From: JBJXGE01 sp046154185
GTDB lineage: Bacteria; Planctomycetota; UBA8108; UBA1146; JAJFFE01
NCBI GenBank assembly: GCA_046154185.1
Contig: JBJXGE010000064.1
Span: forward strand, 1-64,000
Length of the DNA stretch: 64,000 nt
Reading direction: 5' to 3'
Positions within the stretch are counted from its first letter, which is position 1. The number at the start of each line of letters is the position of its first letter. Below, piece after piece: positions 8,105 through 16,692 of the stretch. A program made the translations under genes and the position numbers. The notes under the pieces are model-generated. The model worked only from the letters and a program-made list of their open reading frames with translations. It had not been told where the DNA came from and searched no databases.

Positions 8105-9037
8105 TCAGCGCAGCCCGCGCAACGGGGTCGGCTGCGCGGATTCAGTGCGCGCGGGCGAAATGTCGGCGCCGGCGCGCGTCTCGGTCGCGACCGCTTCCAG
8201 CAATAACTCCAGAACCGTCGTTTTCGCAAAACTTGCGCGATTACGGCGGTCGTACCATCGCTTGATGCGACGATAGACGCCGGCGTGATGCACGCCATAC
8301 GTCGCGATTTCGCGCAGCAATTCGCGCTGTGTGTAGCCGCGCACAAACGCGTGCAGTAGCGGCTCGAATTGCGCCTCCGCTTTGCGCGCCATCGAGCGCA
8401 AGAGTCCCGACAGCTCTTGCGCCAACGCTTCGATCACGCGATAGCGCGGGCCGTAAGCGTTCTCGAGATCGAACCAAATGCGGCGCTCTCCGGTGATAAA
8501 CAGATGCTTGATCGAGGCGTGCTCTTGCACGAGCAACGGCTCGTCGAGTGTGAAGGCGAGCTGCTGCCGGCGCGCGACATCGGCCGCCATGCGTTGCGTG
8601 AGCAGCGCTTTTTCGTCGAACGACGTCGCTTCATCTTCGTAGATATCCGCAAGCGAGCGGCCGGCGCAAAACTCGACCCACATCGACGGCGTCAAGTTCG
8701 GCGCCGGCAACGCGTGCTCGCAGCGGCGAAACGTGTCGAAGCCCTTTTCCGTCCACAACGCCATACTCGCGAGTTCCGTCTCGAAGCGCGCCCGGGCGGT
8801 GACGCCGCGCTTGCCCTCGAATAAGCGATGCGATTGGTCTTTGAACCACTCGCCGCCGCGGCCGCCGCGCCGGCGATACACCTTGAGGAGCAGCGGTCGC
8901 TCCGGTCGTTCACAGACGTAGAGCAGATTGCCGCCGCCGTGCGAGCCGCCGTCTTGCAACAATCGCAGCGGCGCGCCGCAACCGCAGCGCACGGGGTGCG
9001 CAGCGACGACTGAAGAGTGCGCGGCGCTTATCGGCAC
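8105..9037 (-). CDS. Kdo/WaaP-like (lipopolysaccharide kinase-type) protein kinase fold, second of a pair
   Basis: A 310-residue protein with a kinase-like fold. The N-terminus has a possible zinc pair (VRCGCGAPL), then a beta-strand with lysine (LLLKVYRRRGG, about 49-59), an 'ELASMALW' helix, a hinge-like 'MWVEFCAGRSLADIYED', and a catalytic-loop equivalent 'VQEHASIKHLFI' followed by WFDLENAYGPR. This layout matches the Kdo-kinase/WaaP/RIO-like group that phosphorylates sugars or small molecules, but the canonical HxD is replaced by H-A-S. GTG start with AAGGA 9 nt upstream. It overlaps the previous kinase gene by 10 bp, and the two are clearly paralogous. Substrate unknown; surface glycolipid modification is plausible given the neighbouring glycosyltransferase. 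Confidence 0.65.
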   Translation of the reverse strand: MPISAAHSSVVAAHPVRCGCGAPLRLLQDGGSHGGGNLLYVCERPERPLLLKVYRRRGGRGGEWFKDQSHRLFEGKRGVTARARFETELASMALWTEKGFDTFRRCEHALPAPNLTPSMWVEFCAGRSLADIYEDEATSFDEKALLTQRMAADVARRQQLAFTLDEPLLVQEHASIKHLFITGERRIWFDLENAYGPRYRVIEALAQELSGLLRSMARKAEAQFEPLLHAFVRGYTQRELLREIATYGVHHAGVYRRIKRWYDRRNRASFAKTTVLELLLEAVATETRAGADISPARTESAQPTPLRGLR

Positions 9038-10071
9038 GAGAGTTTTTCCTTGAGCTCGAGTGCAACGCGATACTTGGAGCCGGCTTTTTGCGCGCGCGCG
9101 CGCAGGCGCCGATCGAGCGCGCGCCCGACGCGGTGAAACACGTTAGGATGGCGATAGAAAAACTCATACGCCTTGAGCAAGCGATCGCGCCGCGGATAAC
9201 CGCCGACCGTCTCTTCCATGAAGCGCTCGCGCAGCGCTTCCGGCAGTGATTTGCGGATGTTCCAGATGTATTGAATGATCTCGTGCGACACGCACTCGGC
9301 CGTGCGCGAAGGTCGGCGATAGACCATTTCGAAGTCGAACCACAGGAACTCGCCGTTCTCAAGAATCATGACGTGCTTGCCATCGCCGTTTTCGTGCACG
9401 AGCCGCGGCTCGCGTCGTTCGATCGCGAGATCGTGGCGCCGACTCCACACCGGTAGCCACCGGCGATACGTCGCGAAGCGCTCGTCGACGGGAATCTGCT
9501 CGTCACGTAAATAGTCGTTGAGCTTCACGCGCGACAAATACTCGAACAGCATATAGCCGCCTTCGGGACAACCGGGCGCGCATACTTTCACTTCCGGGTA
9601 ATGGCGAAAGACGCGGAAGCCGGCATCGCGCCACAGCTCGAGACATTCGCGTTCGATGCGGAGGCGCGTGCGCGGCATATAAGAAGTCTGGCCGGCGAGC
9701 AGCAGGTTCTCGAGACTCTTGAATATGTTGGAGAGTGCGCTCCGACTCCCGTAGTAAACCTTCAGAACCGCCCAGCCGCCGCGAAACGGCACTTTGTAGA
9801 GGTAGTTGCCGTTCTTGAGCAGCAAGTACGGGCGCAAGTCATCGAATGTGAGCACTTCGCGGGCGGCATCGCGCCCTTCGTGCGAATCTTTGCCGGCGGC
9901 TAGCGCGGTCGTCTCCAACTTCGCGTGCAACTCCAAGAAGAAATCCCAGTGCGATGTCGGCCAGGCCGCGATTAGACCATAAGCTCCGTGGTATCGCAAA
10001 GCGCGCGGATCGCGGGCCGCGAATTCTCGATTGCCGGCAAATACCCGCTTGAGCTTGCGTCGGTCGCGCAC
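9028..10071 (-). CDS. Kdo/WaaP-like kinase, first of a pair
   Basis: The open frame extends back to 10206 but there it overlaps the tRNA-Sec gene on the other strand. GTG at 10071, with GGGA just upstream, is the first sensible start, giving 347 residues. Kinase-fold features: 'YLYKVPFRGGWAVLKVYYG' (lysine strand), a helix with the conserved Glu 'RLRIERECLELW', hinge 'YMLFEYLSRVKLNDYL', catalytic-loop equivalent LVHENGDGKHVMI and metal-binding equivalent LWFDFEMVYRR. It resembles the lipopolysaccharide kinase (Kdo/WaaP) clan. The gene belongs to a minus-strand group lysA-glycosyltransferase-kinase-kinase, split by tRNA-Sec on the opposite strand. Confidence 0.65.
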   Translation of the reverse strand: MRDRRKLKRVFAGNREFAARDPRALRYHGAYGLIAAWPTSHWDFFLELHAKLETTALAAGKDSHEGRDAAREVLTFDDLRPYLLLKNGNYLYKVPFRGGWAVLKVYYGSRSALSNIFKSLENLLLAGQTSYMPRTRLRIERECLELWRDAGFRVFRHYPEVKVCAPGCPEGGYMLFEYLSRVKLNDYLRDEQIPVDERFATYRRWLPVWSRRHDLAIERREPRLVHENGDGKHVMILENGEFLWFDFEMVYRRPSRTAECVSHEIIQYIWNIRKSLPEALRERFMEETVGGYPRRDRLLKAYEFFYRHPNVFHRVGRALDRRLRARAQKAGSKYRVALELKEKLSCR

Positions 10072-10101
10072 TAGATTCCCGTTTCTGTCGATTCTCGCAG
10101 C

Positions 10102-10199
10102 GGGAGTGAATGGGTTCCTGGTGGACCTCCTGGGCTTCAAACCCACGGTGCGGCGCGAACAACGCCGTAGGTCGGTTCGATTCCGATACACTCCCGCCA
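10102..10199 (+). tRNA. selC: Selenocysteine tRNA (tRNA-Sec, anticodon UCA)
   Basis: A 98-nt tRNA with genome-encoded CCA end. The acceptor GGGAGTG pairs with CACTCCC, followed by discriminator G and CCA. The anticodon loop CTTCAAA presents TCA, which reads UGA. The long variable arm (TGCGGCG/CGCCGTA, 7 bp with a 7-nt loop) and T-loop TTCGATT are typical of selC. The extended D-arm has one mismatch, the outermost anticodon-stem pair is C-C, and the eighth acceptor pair (A-A) is unpaired. Length, anticodon and variable arm leave no other tRNA possible. It sits on the plus strand between minus-strand kinase and glycosyltransferase genes, about 2 kb after selD. Confidence 0.95.
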
Positions 10200-10240
10200 A
10201 TTGCACTGACGATATTCGAACCTTTGTGGTCCGGTCCCCA

Positions 10241-12106
10241 TCAACTCTTCGGCACGAACACCTTCGTGACGCGGCGGGCCTGCACCGTCACTTCTTCATC
10301 GACGCGGGCGTCGCGGAGTTCTTGATAGTGTTCGAGGACGGCGCGGCTCACGGCTTCTGGGAAGGAGTTGGGGTTGCGCGTCATCTTGGGAAAGATGTAG
10401 CCGCCGCGATTGCCGTGCTCGTCGATCTCGAGGAAGCCGAAGCGGTCTTCGACGAACACGACCGCCGCGAATTTGCGGTCGACGACCTCGCGCAACAGCT
10501 CGGTCGGATCCCAGATTCTCTCGTCGGCGAGTTGGCGAAACATGAACGGTTGGTATTCGAGCGGCCGATTCAAGATCACCACGAACGAGGCGTCTTCCGA
10601 GAGAATGGGGCCGTCCGTGTTCGCGAGCGCGGCGAGCGTCTTGCCGCGGCGCGCGATCTCGTTGCGGCGCGCGAGCGACGTGCCGCGCGTGAACTCATAG
10701 TTGAAATTGCCGCCGACCACAAACAGCGCGAGCAGCACGACGCCGACGAGACGCCAACGGCCGGTCGCCTGCCACAGAGTTGGCGCGGCGCAAAGACATA
10801 GCGCGGTCACATACTCGTAGAGATAGTTGACGTCGGAACCGGTGCGCCCGATGAGCATCGCGCTCAACACGCCACCGAGGAGCAACACGCCAGCAGCGCG
10901 CGCCGGGCGATCGTGACGCGAGTTGCCGGTCCAGCCGATCACGGCAAACACAGCGCAGAGGCAAAACAACGCATGAAAAACCGTCGCGCCGATGCGCACG
11001 CCATTGAGTTTCGCGATGAACATCTCTTCTTGCTCGAGCGCCCCGAAGAGACTTCGTGCGAACCAATCGGACGTCGTCGCCAACCCCGCGACGGGAAGGA
11101 GCGCGAGCACGGCCGCACCGCACAGACCGACAAAACCGATGCGCGCCCACAGGCTTCGGTCGTGCGCGATGATGGTCGCGGGCCGGAGCGCAAGCAGTGC
11201 CCAGAGCGCGAGCGGATAACTCCACGACGACCACATCGAAAGCATCCACTTGCGCTCGACGTCGCCCCATCGATACGGCAGCTGATTCAAGTGAATCAAA
11301 TGGTTGTACGGCTCGCCGCCGAGCGCCGCGTTGCCGATGAGAAACGTCGCGATGCCCGCAAGCGAGAGGCCAAGCGGCCAGCTAAGCGCGAACCACCCGC
11401 TGCGCATCACGAGTAGCGCATAGCTCGCGCACGGCAGCGCCAAGAGCGAGTGCCGCGTGTACACGCTCAGGAAAAAGCAAATCGCACCGAGCCAAAGATC
11501 TCGTTGTGCGTTGAGAGTCGGCGCTGACGACGGCGATCCATTGGCCGCCGCGGAATCGCGTGGACTCGCGCGCAGCGTGAAGTACATGCCGGCGAGTCCG
11601 AACGCCAAACCCAAAGCGTCGACGCGCACGACCATGCCGAACTCCTGCACGAACGTGCTCGACAGAAACAGCCCCGCGCCGACGAACCCCGCGCCCTCCG
11701 CCGCGGCGCCGAGCGCGCCTTCGCGCCGCAAGATCAGCGCGATCAACCCCGCGCTGATCAACACTGCGAGCATCGACAACAATCGACCCGCGAAGAACGG
11801 CGCGTCGACGGATTGCGGCAAGCAGCCGAGCACCAGCGGATAGACAGGTGGATAGTTGCCGACGAGATACGGCGGCTCGCCGAACGGCGGATACAAACCG
11901 GGTGAACTCAGGTCGACGGCGCGGCGCGCCATGTCGAGCACTTCGGCCTCCCCGTAGCGCAACTCGAATGGAAACGTGAGGAGTGGCAACGCACGATAGG
12001 CGAAGAGTCCGAACGCGAGACATAAGAACACCGACGGTCCCCACTCGGTCGCGTAGCGCGCGAGCATCGACGGCGCCGCGGGTGGGATCTGCGCCGCCCG
12101 CTTCAT
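10241..12106 (-). CDS. Polytopic membrane glycosyltransferase (GT39/ArnT/PMT-like)
   Basis: A 621-residue integral membrane protein. Ten or more hydrophobic helices cover residues about 20-480, and a C-terminal soluble domain (about 490-620) follows. Acidic residues lie in the first non-cytoplasmic loop ('ELRYGEAEVLDMARRAVDL'), as in lipid-linked-sugar transferases of the PMT/ArnT/GT39 class. Such enzymes move sugars from polyprenyl-phosphate donors to lipids or proteins at the outer face of the inner membrane. The start overlaps the lysA stop by ATGA. The neighbouring kinases suggest a cell-surface glycan pathway. Donor and acceptor are not deducible. Confidence 0.7.
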   Translation of the reverse strand: MKRAAQIPPAAPSMLARYATEWGPSVFLCLAFGLFAYRALPLLTFPFELRYGEAEVLDMARRAVDLSSPGLYPPFGEPPYLVGNYPPVYPLVLGCLPQSVDAPFFAGRLLSMLAVLISAGLIALILRREGALGAAAEGAGFVGAGLFLSSTFVQEFGMVVRVDALGLAFGLAGMYFTLRASPRDSAAANGSPSSAPTLNAQRDLWLGAICFFLSVYTRHSLLALPCASYALLVMRSGWFALSWPLGLSLAGIATFLIGNAALGGEPYNHLIHLNQLPYRWGDVERKWMLSMWSSWSYPLALWALLALRPATIIAHDRSLWARIGFVGLCGAAVLALLPVAGLATTSDWFARSLFGALEQEEMFIAKLNGVRIGATVFHALFCLCAVFAVIGWTGNSRHDRPARAAGVLLLGGVLSAMLIGRTGSDVNYLYEYVTALCLCAAPTLWQATGRWRLVGVVLLALFVVGGNFNYEFTRGTSLARRNEIARRGKTLAALANTDGPILSEDASFVVILNRPLEYQPFMFRQLADERIWDPTELLREVVDRKFAAVVFVEDRFGFLEIDEHGNRGGYIFPKMTRNPNSFPEAVSRAVLEHYQELRDARVDEEVTVQARRVTKVFVPKS

Positions 12107-13410
12107 GGTGCGCGCTCCAGACGCACTTGATCTTCGTAGCTCTCGCGCCGCCGAATGACGCGCGCGTCCGCGCCATCGACCATCACTTCGGCCGCGCGCC
12201 CGCGCGTGTTGTAGTTGCTGGCCATCGAGAAACCGTAGGCGCCCGTCGTGAAGACCGCGAGCACATCGCCGGCGCGCACATCGGTCGGCAATCGTCGATC
12301 ACGCCCGAGAAAGTCCGCGCTCTCGCAGATCGGTCCGACAATATCCACGTCGCCGGTCGCGTCCTCTTCGGTCGCGGGCCGGTTCGCGCTCCGCACCGGC
12401 CAAATGCGATGATAGGCCTGGTACAACGATGGTCGGATCAAGTCGTTCATGCCGGCGTCGCAAATCGCAAAGCGCCGGCCACCGCTTTCCTTGAGTGTGA
12501 CGATGCGAGTGAGTAACACGCCCGCGTTCGCGAGGATCAGTCGACCCGGCTCGAGAATCAGCCCAAGCCCGCTCGACGCCACGAGCGGCAAGATCGCCTC
12601 GGCGAAAGCTTGCGGCGGCAAGCCTTCGTGCGCGCGATAGTGCGCGCCGAAACCGCCGCCGATGTCGAGCCACCGGAGCGGCGGGCGCGGCCGCAGCGAA
12701 GACGCGAATTCGAGCACTTTCGCGATCGCCTGCGCGTAGGGCGCAACTTCGGTGATTTGCGAGCCGAGATGCACGTGCAAACCTGCGACTTCGAGATTGC
12801 GAAACTCGGCCGCGCGCGCAAGCACGCCCGCCGCTTGCTCGAGGTCGACGCCGAATTTGTTTTCCCGCTTGCCGGTCGTGATGTAGCGATGCGTGCGCGG
12901 ATCGACATCGGGATTGACGCGCAGTGCGACCGCCGCCACGCGGCGATGCCGCGTCGCGCTCGCGGAAATGCGCGCGAGTTCCGGCTCCGACTCGACATTG
13001 AAAAGAAAGATCCCAGCGGCCATCGCCGCGTCGATCTCACTCTCGGTTTTGCCGACACCGGCATACACGATGCGCTCGGGCCGACCGCCTGCTTCGAGCA
13101 CGCGCTGAAGTTCACCGCCCGAGACGACATCGAATCCGGCGCCGAGTTCCGCCAAGAGCCGCAAGACCGCGAGGTTCGAATTGGCCTTCACCGAATAGCA
13201 AATGAGCGGCTGCGGACGGGCGCCGCCGAACGCGGCTTCGAGGACCGCGAAGTGATGCCGAATCGTCCTGGCGCAATAAACATAGAGTGGTGTGCCATGA
13301 CGTTCGGCCAGCTCGCGCGCGGGCGCCTCATCACACCACAGCTCTCCGTTACGGTACGCGAAATGGTCCAAACACAGCTCCGTAGTGTTCGCCGTGAGGG
13401 CGATCGGCAA
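12103..13410 (-). CDS. lysA: Diaminopimelate decarboxylase LysA
   Basis: A 435-residue fold-III PLP enzyme that decarboxylates meso-diaminopimelate to lysine, the last step of lysine biosynthesis. It shows the PLP-lysine motif CYSVKANSN (Lys75), the Gly-rich phosphate-binding 'DIGGGFGAHYRAHEG', 'DAGMNDLIRPSLYQAYH' and the substrate-binding CESADFLGRDR. Length and order match bacterial LysA. It is the first gene of a minus-strand group and overlaps the downstream glycosyltransferase by 4 bp. No regulatory element could be recognised upstream. Confidence 0.95.
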   Translation of the reverse strand: MPIALTANTTELCLDHFAYRNGELWCDEAPARELAERHGTPLYVYCARTIRHHFAVLEAAFGGARPQPLICYSVKANSNLAVLRLLAELGAGFDVVSGGELQRVLEAGGRPERIVYAGVGKTESEIDAAMAAGIFLFNVESEPELARISASATRHRRVAAVALRVNPDVDPRTHRYITTGKRENKFGVDLEQAAGVLARAAEFRNLEVAGLHVHLGSQITEVAPYAQAIAKVLEFASSLRPRPPLRWLDIGGGFGAHYRAHEGLPPQAFAEAILPLVASSGLGLILEPGRLILANAGVLLTRIVTLKESGGRRFAICDAGMNDLIRPSLYQAYHRIWPVRSANRPATEEDATGDVDIVGPICESADFLGRDRRLPTDVRAGDVLAVFTTGAYGFSMASNYNTRGRAAEVMVDGADARVIRRRESYEDQVRLERAP

Positions 13411-13501
13411 GGCGTGGAGCTTAGCAGCGATTCAGTGACGGCGCAAAGGAGCGTCGTGCTCGCCGTTGTCGACGCAGTGAGTCGCGCGAGCGTGGAGTCG
13501 A

Positions 13502-14326
13502 CTACTTGCTGACCTCGATCAGCGCCAGGATTTCCCTCAGTTCTTGCGGCTGCTCCGGCAGTTTCCACTCGGCGGGGTAAAACGCTTTTTCAATATCTGG
13601 GTACTTGAGCTCGCTCATGTCGGCGAGCGTAACCTGGTGCGAGGGGACGTTTATTCCCATGCGATCGTAGCTGCCGCGCTTCTCGGGCTCGCGATAACGC
13701 AAGAAGCTCTTGAACTTCACCGTGAACGGCTCGCTTTGGGCGCGATCTATTTTCCCGACGGGTCTCAGCTCGAACTCGAGCACGCGAAAATAGCCGAGGT
13801 TCATCCGGAAGTCTTTCGCGCTCGCGGTCTCCTTGAACCACCACTTCGCCGTAGTGAGTCCTTTGGACTCGCTAATCTTCACCGACATATCGGACTTGCG
13901 CGTGATACCGATATGCGACTTGAGCTCTTTCTCGAGAAAGAAATGATCTTTGCTACTGGTGGCTTCGAGTTTGAGTCGAAAAACGGGCCGGCCCTGATTC
14001 TCCTTGTGTTGAGTCAGAGTCGCCTTAATGGCTTTCTCGATTTCGCCCGGCGCCTGGCCACGGCGCACGCAGTCTTCATAGCGCTTAGCGACCTCGAACA
14101 TGCATTCGTCGGGGATCAGTTTGATGTCGATCCCGATGCCGTCCTCCGTGAGTTGCTCGGTTTTGAATTCCTGCAACTCCTTGACATATTTTGCGGCCGC
14201 CGCCGCGCGGTCCTTCGTCGTGTCGCCCGTCGATTGCGCATTCGCAAACGGCAGCGCGGCCAAGCAACCGAGCAGTAGAAAAACTGAAACCGCGCCAATT
14301 CTGCGAGTCGGAGTGAATCGCGCCAT
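13502..14326 (-). CDS. Exported protein of unknown function
   Basis: The ATG at 14326 is chosen because a perfect GGAGGAG lies 9 nt upstream and it begins a clear signal peptide (MARFTPTRRIGAVSVFLLLG … ANA) of about 30 residues. The 274-residue product has a mature part that starts helical and charged and becomes beta-rich towards the C-terminus ('MNLGYFRVLEFELRPVGK', 'PFTVKFKSFLRYREPEK'). No family is recognised. It lies between the end of the flagellar block and lysA on the same strand, with its own strong Shine-Dalgarno site, and is probably a separate unit. Confidence 0.65.
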   Translation of the reverse strand: MARFTPTRRIGAVSVFLLLGCLAALPFANAQSTGDTTKDRAAAAAKYVKELQEFKTEQLTEDGIGIDIKLIPDECMFEVAKRYEDCVRRGQAPGEIEKAIKATLTQHKENQGRPVFRLKLEATSSKDHFFLEKELKSHIGITRKSDMSVKISESKGLTTAKWWFKETASAKDFRMNLGYFRVLEFELRPVGKIDRAQSEPFTVKFKSFLRYREPEKRGSYDRMGINVPSHQVTLADMSELKYPDIEKAFYPAEWKLPEQPQELREILALIEVSK

Positions 14327-14465
14327 GATCGAAACTCCTCCAGTGAATATGAAGCTAAAAGCCGACGATCGGCATCGGTCGAAAACGCAGTGAACGGCGA
14401 GCAGCTTAGGTCGAAGTGCGAGCGATCGCAAGTATTGGCATAGACATGGCACGGCACATATTGCG

Positions 14466-14491
14466 CTCCGCCTGCGACGCCGCAGGCGGAG
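14466..14491 (-). terminator. Stem-loop downstream of the fliA-type sigma gene
   Basis: A perfect 11-bp inverted repeat, CTCCGCCTGCG (14466-14476) with CGCAGGCGGAG (14481-14491), around a 4-nt loop. It lies 26 bp past the sigma factor stop and is the likely 3' end of the long flagellar transcript. No good T-tract follows, so it may act as an RNA-stabilising hairpin or a rho-dependent end rather than a classical intrinsic terminator. Confidence 0.5.
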
Positions 14492-14516
14492 GGTGCGCAC
14501 AAGACGCTAGGGTCCG

Positions 14517-15353
14517 CTACGTCCGAACCAGCTCGCGCCGGTACTTGTGCAATTGGCTCCGCAGACGCAAGACGATGCGCGAATGGAGTTGGCAGACGCG
14601 CGACTCGGACAAACCGAGCGTCGAGCCGATCTCGCGCATGGTGAGATCCTCGAAGTAATAGAGCAGCATGATGAGCCGCTCCTTCCGCGACAGAAACTTC
14701 GTAATGAACTCAGTCACTTCTTTCTTTAGCGTCTCATCCTCGGGATCCGCGCAGCGTTTGTCCTCGAGGATATCGATCTTGCGGAGCGTCTTTGAATCGC
14801 CCTCTTCGCTCGCATGATCATTGAGCGACACCATAGTGACGGCGCTCGCCTCGCGAATGAGCTCCTCGTATTCGCTCGGCGAAATCGCCAAACGAGTCGC
14901 GATCTCCGGATCGGTCGGCGCGCGGCCCAGTTCGTTTTCGAGTTCTTGATAGACGTCGTCGAGCTGGTGGGCCTTCGTGCGCACAATGCGCGGCACCCAG
15001 TCGAGCGCGCGCAGCGCATCGAGAATCGAGCCGCGAATGCGCGTCGTGCAATAGGTCTCGAACTTCACGCCACGCTCGAGATCGAAGCCGTCGATCGCGT
15101 CCATGAGACCGAACACGCCGGCGCTGAACAAATCGTCGAGTTCGACATTCTGCGGCAGCTTCACGAGAATTCGCTCAGCAATGTACTTCACGAGCGACAG
15201 GTAACGCTCCATGAGGTGATTGCGAAGTTCGACTCTACCGTTGTGCTTGTATTCAATCCAAACGAGCTCGAGCTCGGGGTCCGAGATGCGGGTCTTGCCA
15301 ACCAGCGGATGCTTTCTCGGATCGAACTTCTTGCTCTTCGTGTGCGTCGTCAC
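14517..15353 (-). CDS. fliA: Flagellar sigma factor FliA (sigma-28 / WhiG family)
   Basis: A 278-residue sigma-70-family protein with regions 2, 3 and 4 but no region 1, as in FliA/WhiG. Region 2 contains 'DDLFSAGVFGLMDAIDGFD' and 'FETYCTTRIRGSILDALRAL', followed by the FliA-like 'DWVPRIVRTKAHQLD'. Region 4 ends with the helix-turn-helix 'TMREIGSTLGLSESRVCQLH'. It directs transcription of late flagellar and chemotaxis genes, which are not in this window. It is the last gene of the flagellar block, after flhA-flhF-flhG, the usual position in many bacteria. No flgM anti-sigma gene is seen here. Confidence 0.93.
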   Translation of the reverse strand: MTTHTKSKKFDPRKHPLVGKTRISDPELELVWIEYKHNGRVELRNHLMERYLSLVKYIAERILVKLPQNVELDDLFSAGVFGLMDAIDGFDLERGVKFETYCTTRIRGSILDALRALDWVPRIVRTKAHQLDDVYQELENELGRAPTDPEIATRLAISPSEYEELIREASAVTMVSLNDHASEEGDSKTLRKIDILEDKRCADPEDETLKKEVTEFITKFLSRKERLIMLLYYFEDLTMREIGSTLGLSESRVCQLHSRIVLRLRSQLHKYRRELVRT

Positions 15354-15408
15354 CCAGCCCTCCCATCTTCATCCGTGAAAAGTCGCCGTAGTGCTCACTC
15401 TTATTGAT

Positions 15409-15798
15409 TCAATGCGAAGCTGCGACAGCCTGTTCCTTGGGTTCCTTGATTTTCTTGGGTTCCTTGGAGCTTGGGGCGCTTCCTCGCTTATCGGTTGTCG
15501 CTTGAGTTTCCGTAGTTTTTTCTTTGCGTTCGAGGCGCGCGAGCTCGCGCGCCCACGGCGGTAGCGCGTCGCGTTCGGCGCGCTCGCTTTCGAGCTCGGC
15601 AAGCGGGTCCGGTAGCGTGACTTCCCCGATCAGACGGCGGGCGCCAAATCCGACCGCCGCCCCGACGAACAAGAAGCAAAAGCCCCAGAACAAAGCGGCG
15701 GAAATCACCTCTGCCGGCGCTTCTGTCCCGACGACGCCCTTGAGCAGCGTCGCTAAGAACGCCAAGAGCGCCACGACGATCGAGTACTTCCGAATCAC
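15409..15798 (-). CDS. Small membrane protein between flhG and fliA
   Basis: A GTG at 15798 is preferred because GGAGG lies 8 nt upstream; the frame also allows 15813. The product is about 129 residues. Two hydrophobic helices form residues about 4-50 ('SIVVALLAFLATLLKGVVG', 'AALFWGFCFLFVGAAVGFG'). A charged cytoplasmic tail rich in Lys, Glu and Ser contains 'LPDPLAELESERAERDALP'. It is located between flhG and fliA, the place where many genomes carry a small uncharacterised flagellar membrane protein. Function unknown; a role in flagellar placement or assembly is inferred from position only. Confidence 0.65.
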   Translation of the reverse strand: MIRKYSIVVALLAFLATLLKGVVGTEAPAEVISAALFWGFCFLFVGAAVGFGARRLIGEVTLPDPLAELESERAERDALPPWARELARLERKEKTTETQATTDKRGSAPSSKEPKKIKEPKEQAVAASH

Positions 15799-15840
15799 GC
15801 TACGAACCTCCACCTTTCTCTGCGCAACGACCGGTCGGCG

Positions 15841-16692
15841 TCAACCAAACAACCCGCCGATTCGCCGCATAAACCCCGCCGCGCCGCGTCGCGCGCAAGG
15901 TTCGGCAAACCCCAACTTGCGCGCGACCTCGCGGACGCACAACGCCGCAGACCCCGCGGGCGCATGCATCGAGAACGGTCGATGCAGACGAACGGCGCGC
16001 GGCACTTCCGGATCTTGCAGCACGAATCCCGCGCGCTGGATTTCCACGGCAAGGAAACGCCGTGCCAAGTCGCCGAGTCGAGCATGCACCAAATCGGCCT
16101 CGCTCCGACTCGCCGCCATGTTGACGACGACCCACACCCGACAGTTTGGATTGCGCTGGGACACAACTTTGATGAGCGCGTACGCGTCGGCGATCGCCGT
16201 CGGCTCCGGCGTTGTCACCACGAGCACTTCGTCGCTCGCTAGACAAAAATCGATGACGGAGCGCGAGATTCCGGCGCCGGTGTCGAAAATCATCAGCTCG
16301 CAGTCCTGCTCCAACTCCTCGAGCTCGGCGAGCAATTTGGCTTGTTGGCCGCGCGACAAGTCCGCCAGTTGCGGGAGTCCCGACGCCCCCGGCAAGACTC
16401 GCAGACCAAACGGCGCCTCGAACAACGCATCCCGCACCGACACTTCGCCCGCCAAGACATTCGAAAGCGTGAAGCGCGGTTCGAAGTTCAGCAGGATATC
16501 GACGTTGGCGAGGCCCAAGTCGCCGTCGAGCAAGACCGCGCGACGCCCGAGGCTCGCGGCGCCGAGCGCAAGCGCGAGCGCCAAATTGGTTTTGCCGACG
16601 CCGCCTTTCCCGCCCGTGCACGCGATGACGCGCGCCCGTGCGCCTCCCGCGCTCGCCGCCACCCAATCCGCAACTCCCTGCGCTTGGTTCAT
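15841..16692 (-). CDS. flhG: Flagellar number regulator FlhG (MinD-like ATPase)
   Basis: A 283-residue protein from the ATG that overlaps the flhF stop (ATGA). The open frame continues upstream but only inside flhF. Deviant Walker A motif KGGVGKT at 29-35, then LDGDLGLANVDILL and FDTGAGISRSV typical of FlhG/FleN/YlxH. This ATPase works with the SRP-type GTPase FlhF to set the number and position of flagella, often by stimulating FlhF GTP hydrolysis through an N-terminal peptide; here the N-terminus begins MNQAQGVADW. Its place directly after flhF supports the call. Confidence 0.93.
   Translation of the reverse strand: MNQAQGVADWVAASAGGARARVIACTGGKGGVGKTNLALALALGAASLGRRAVLLDGDLGLANVDILLNFEPRFTLSNVLAGEVSVRDALFEAPFGLRVLPGASGLPQLADLSRGQQAKLLAELEELEQDCELMIFDTGAGISRSVIDFCLASDEVLVVTTPEPTAIADAYALIKVVSQRNPNCRVWVVVNMAASRSEADLVHARLGDLARRFLAVEIQRAGFVLQDPEVPRAVRLHRPFSMHAPAGSAALCVREVARKLGFAEPCARRGAAGFMRRIGGLFG

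Noticed and set aside
10072..10206. Upstream extension of the first WaaP-like kinase
   Set aside because: The extension is the antisense of the tRNA-Sec gene, and a GTG with a ribosome-binding site is available at 10071.
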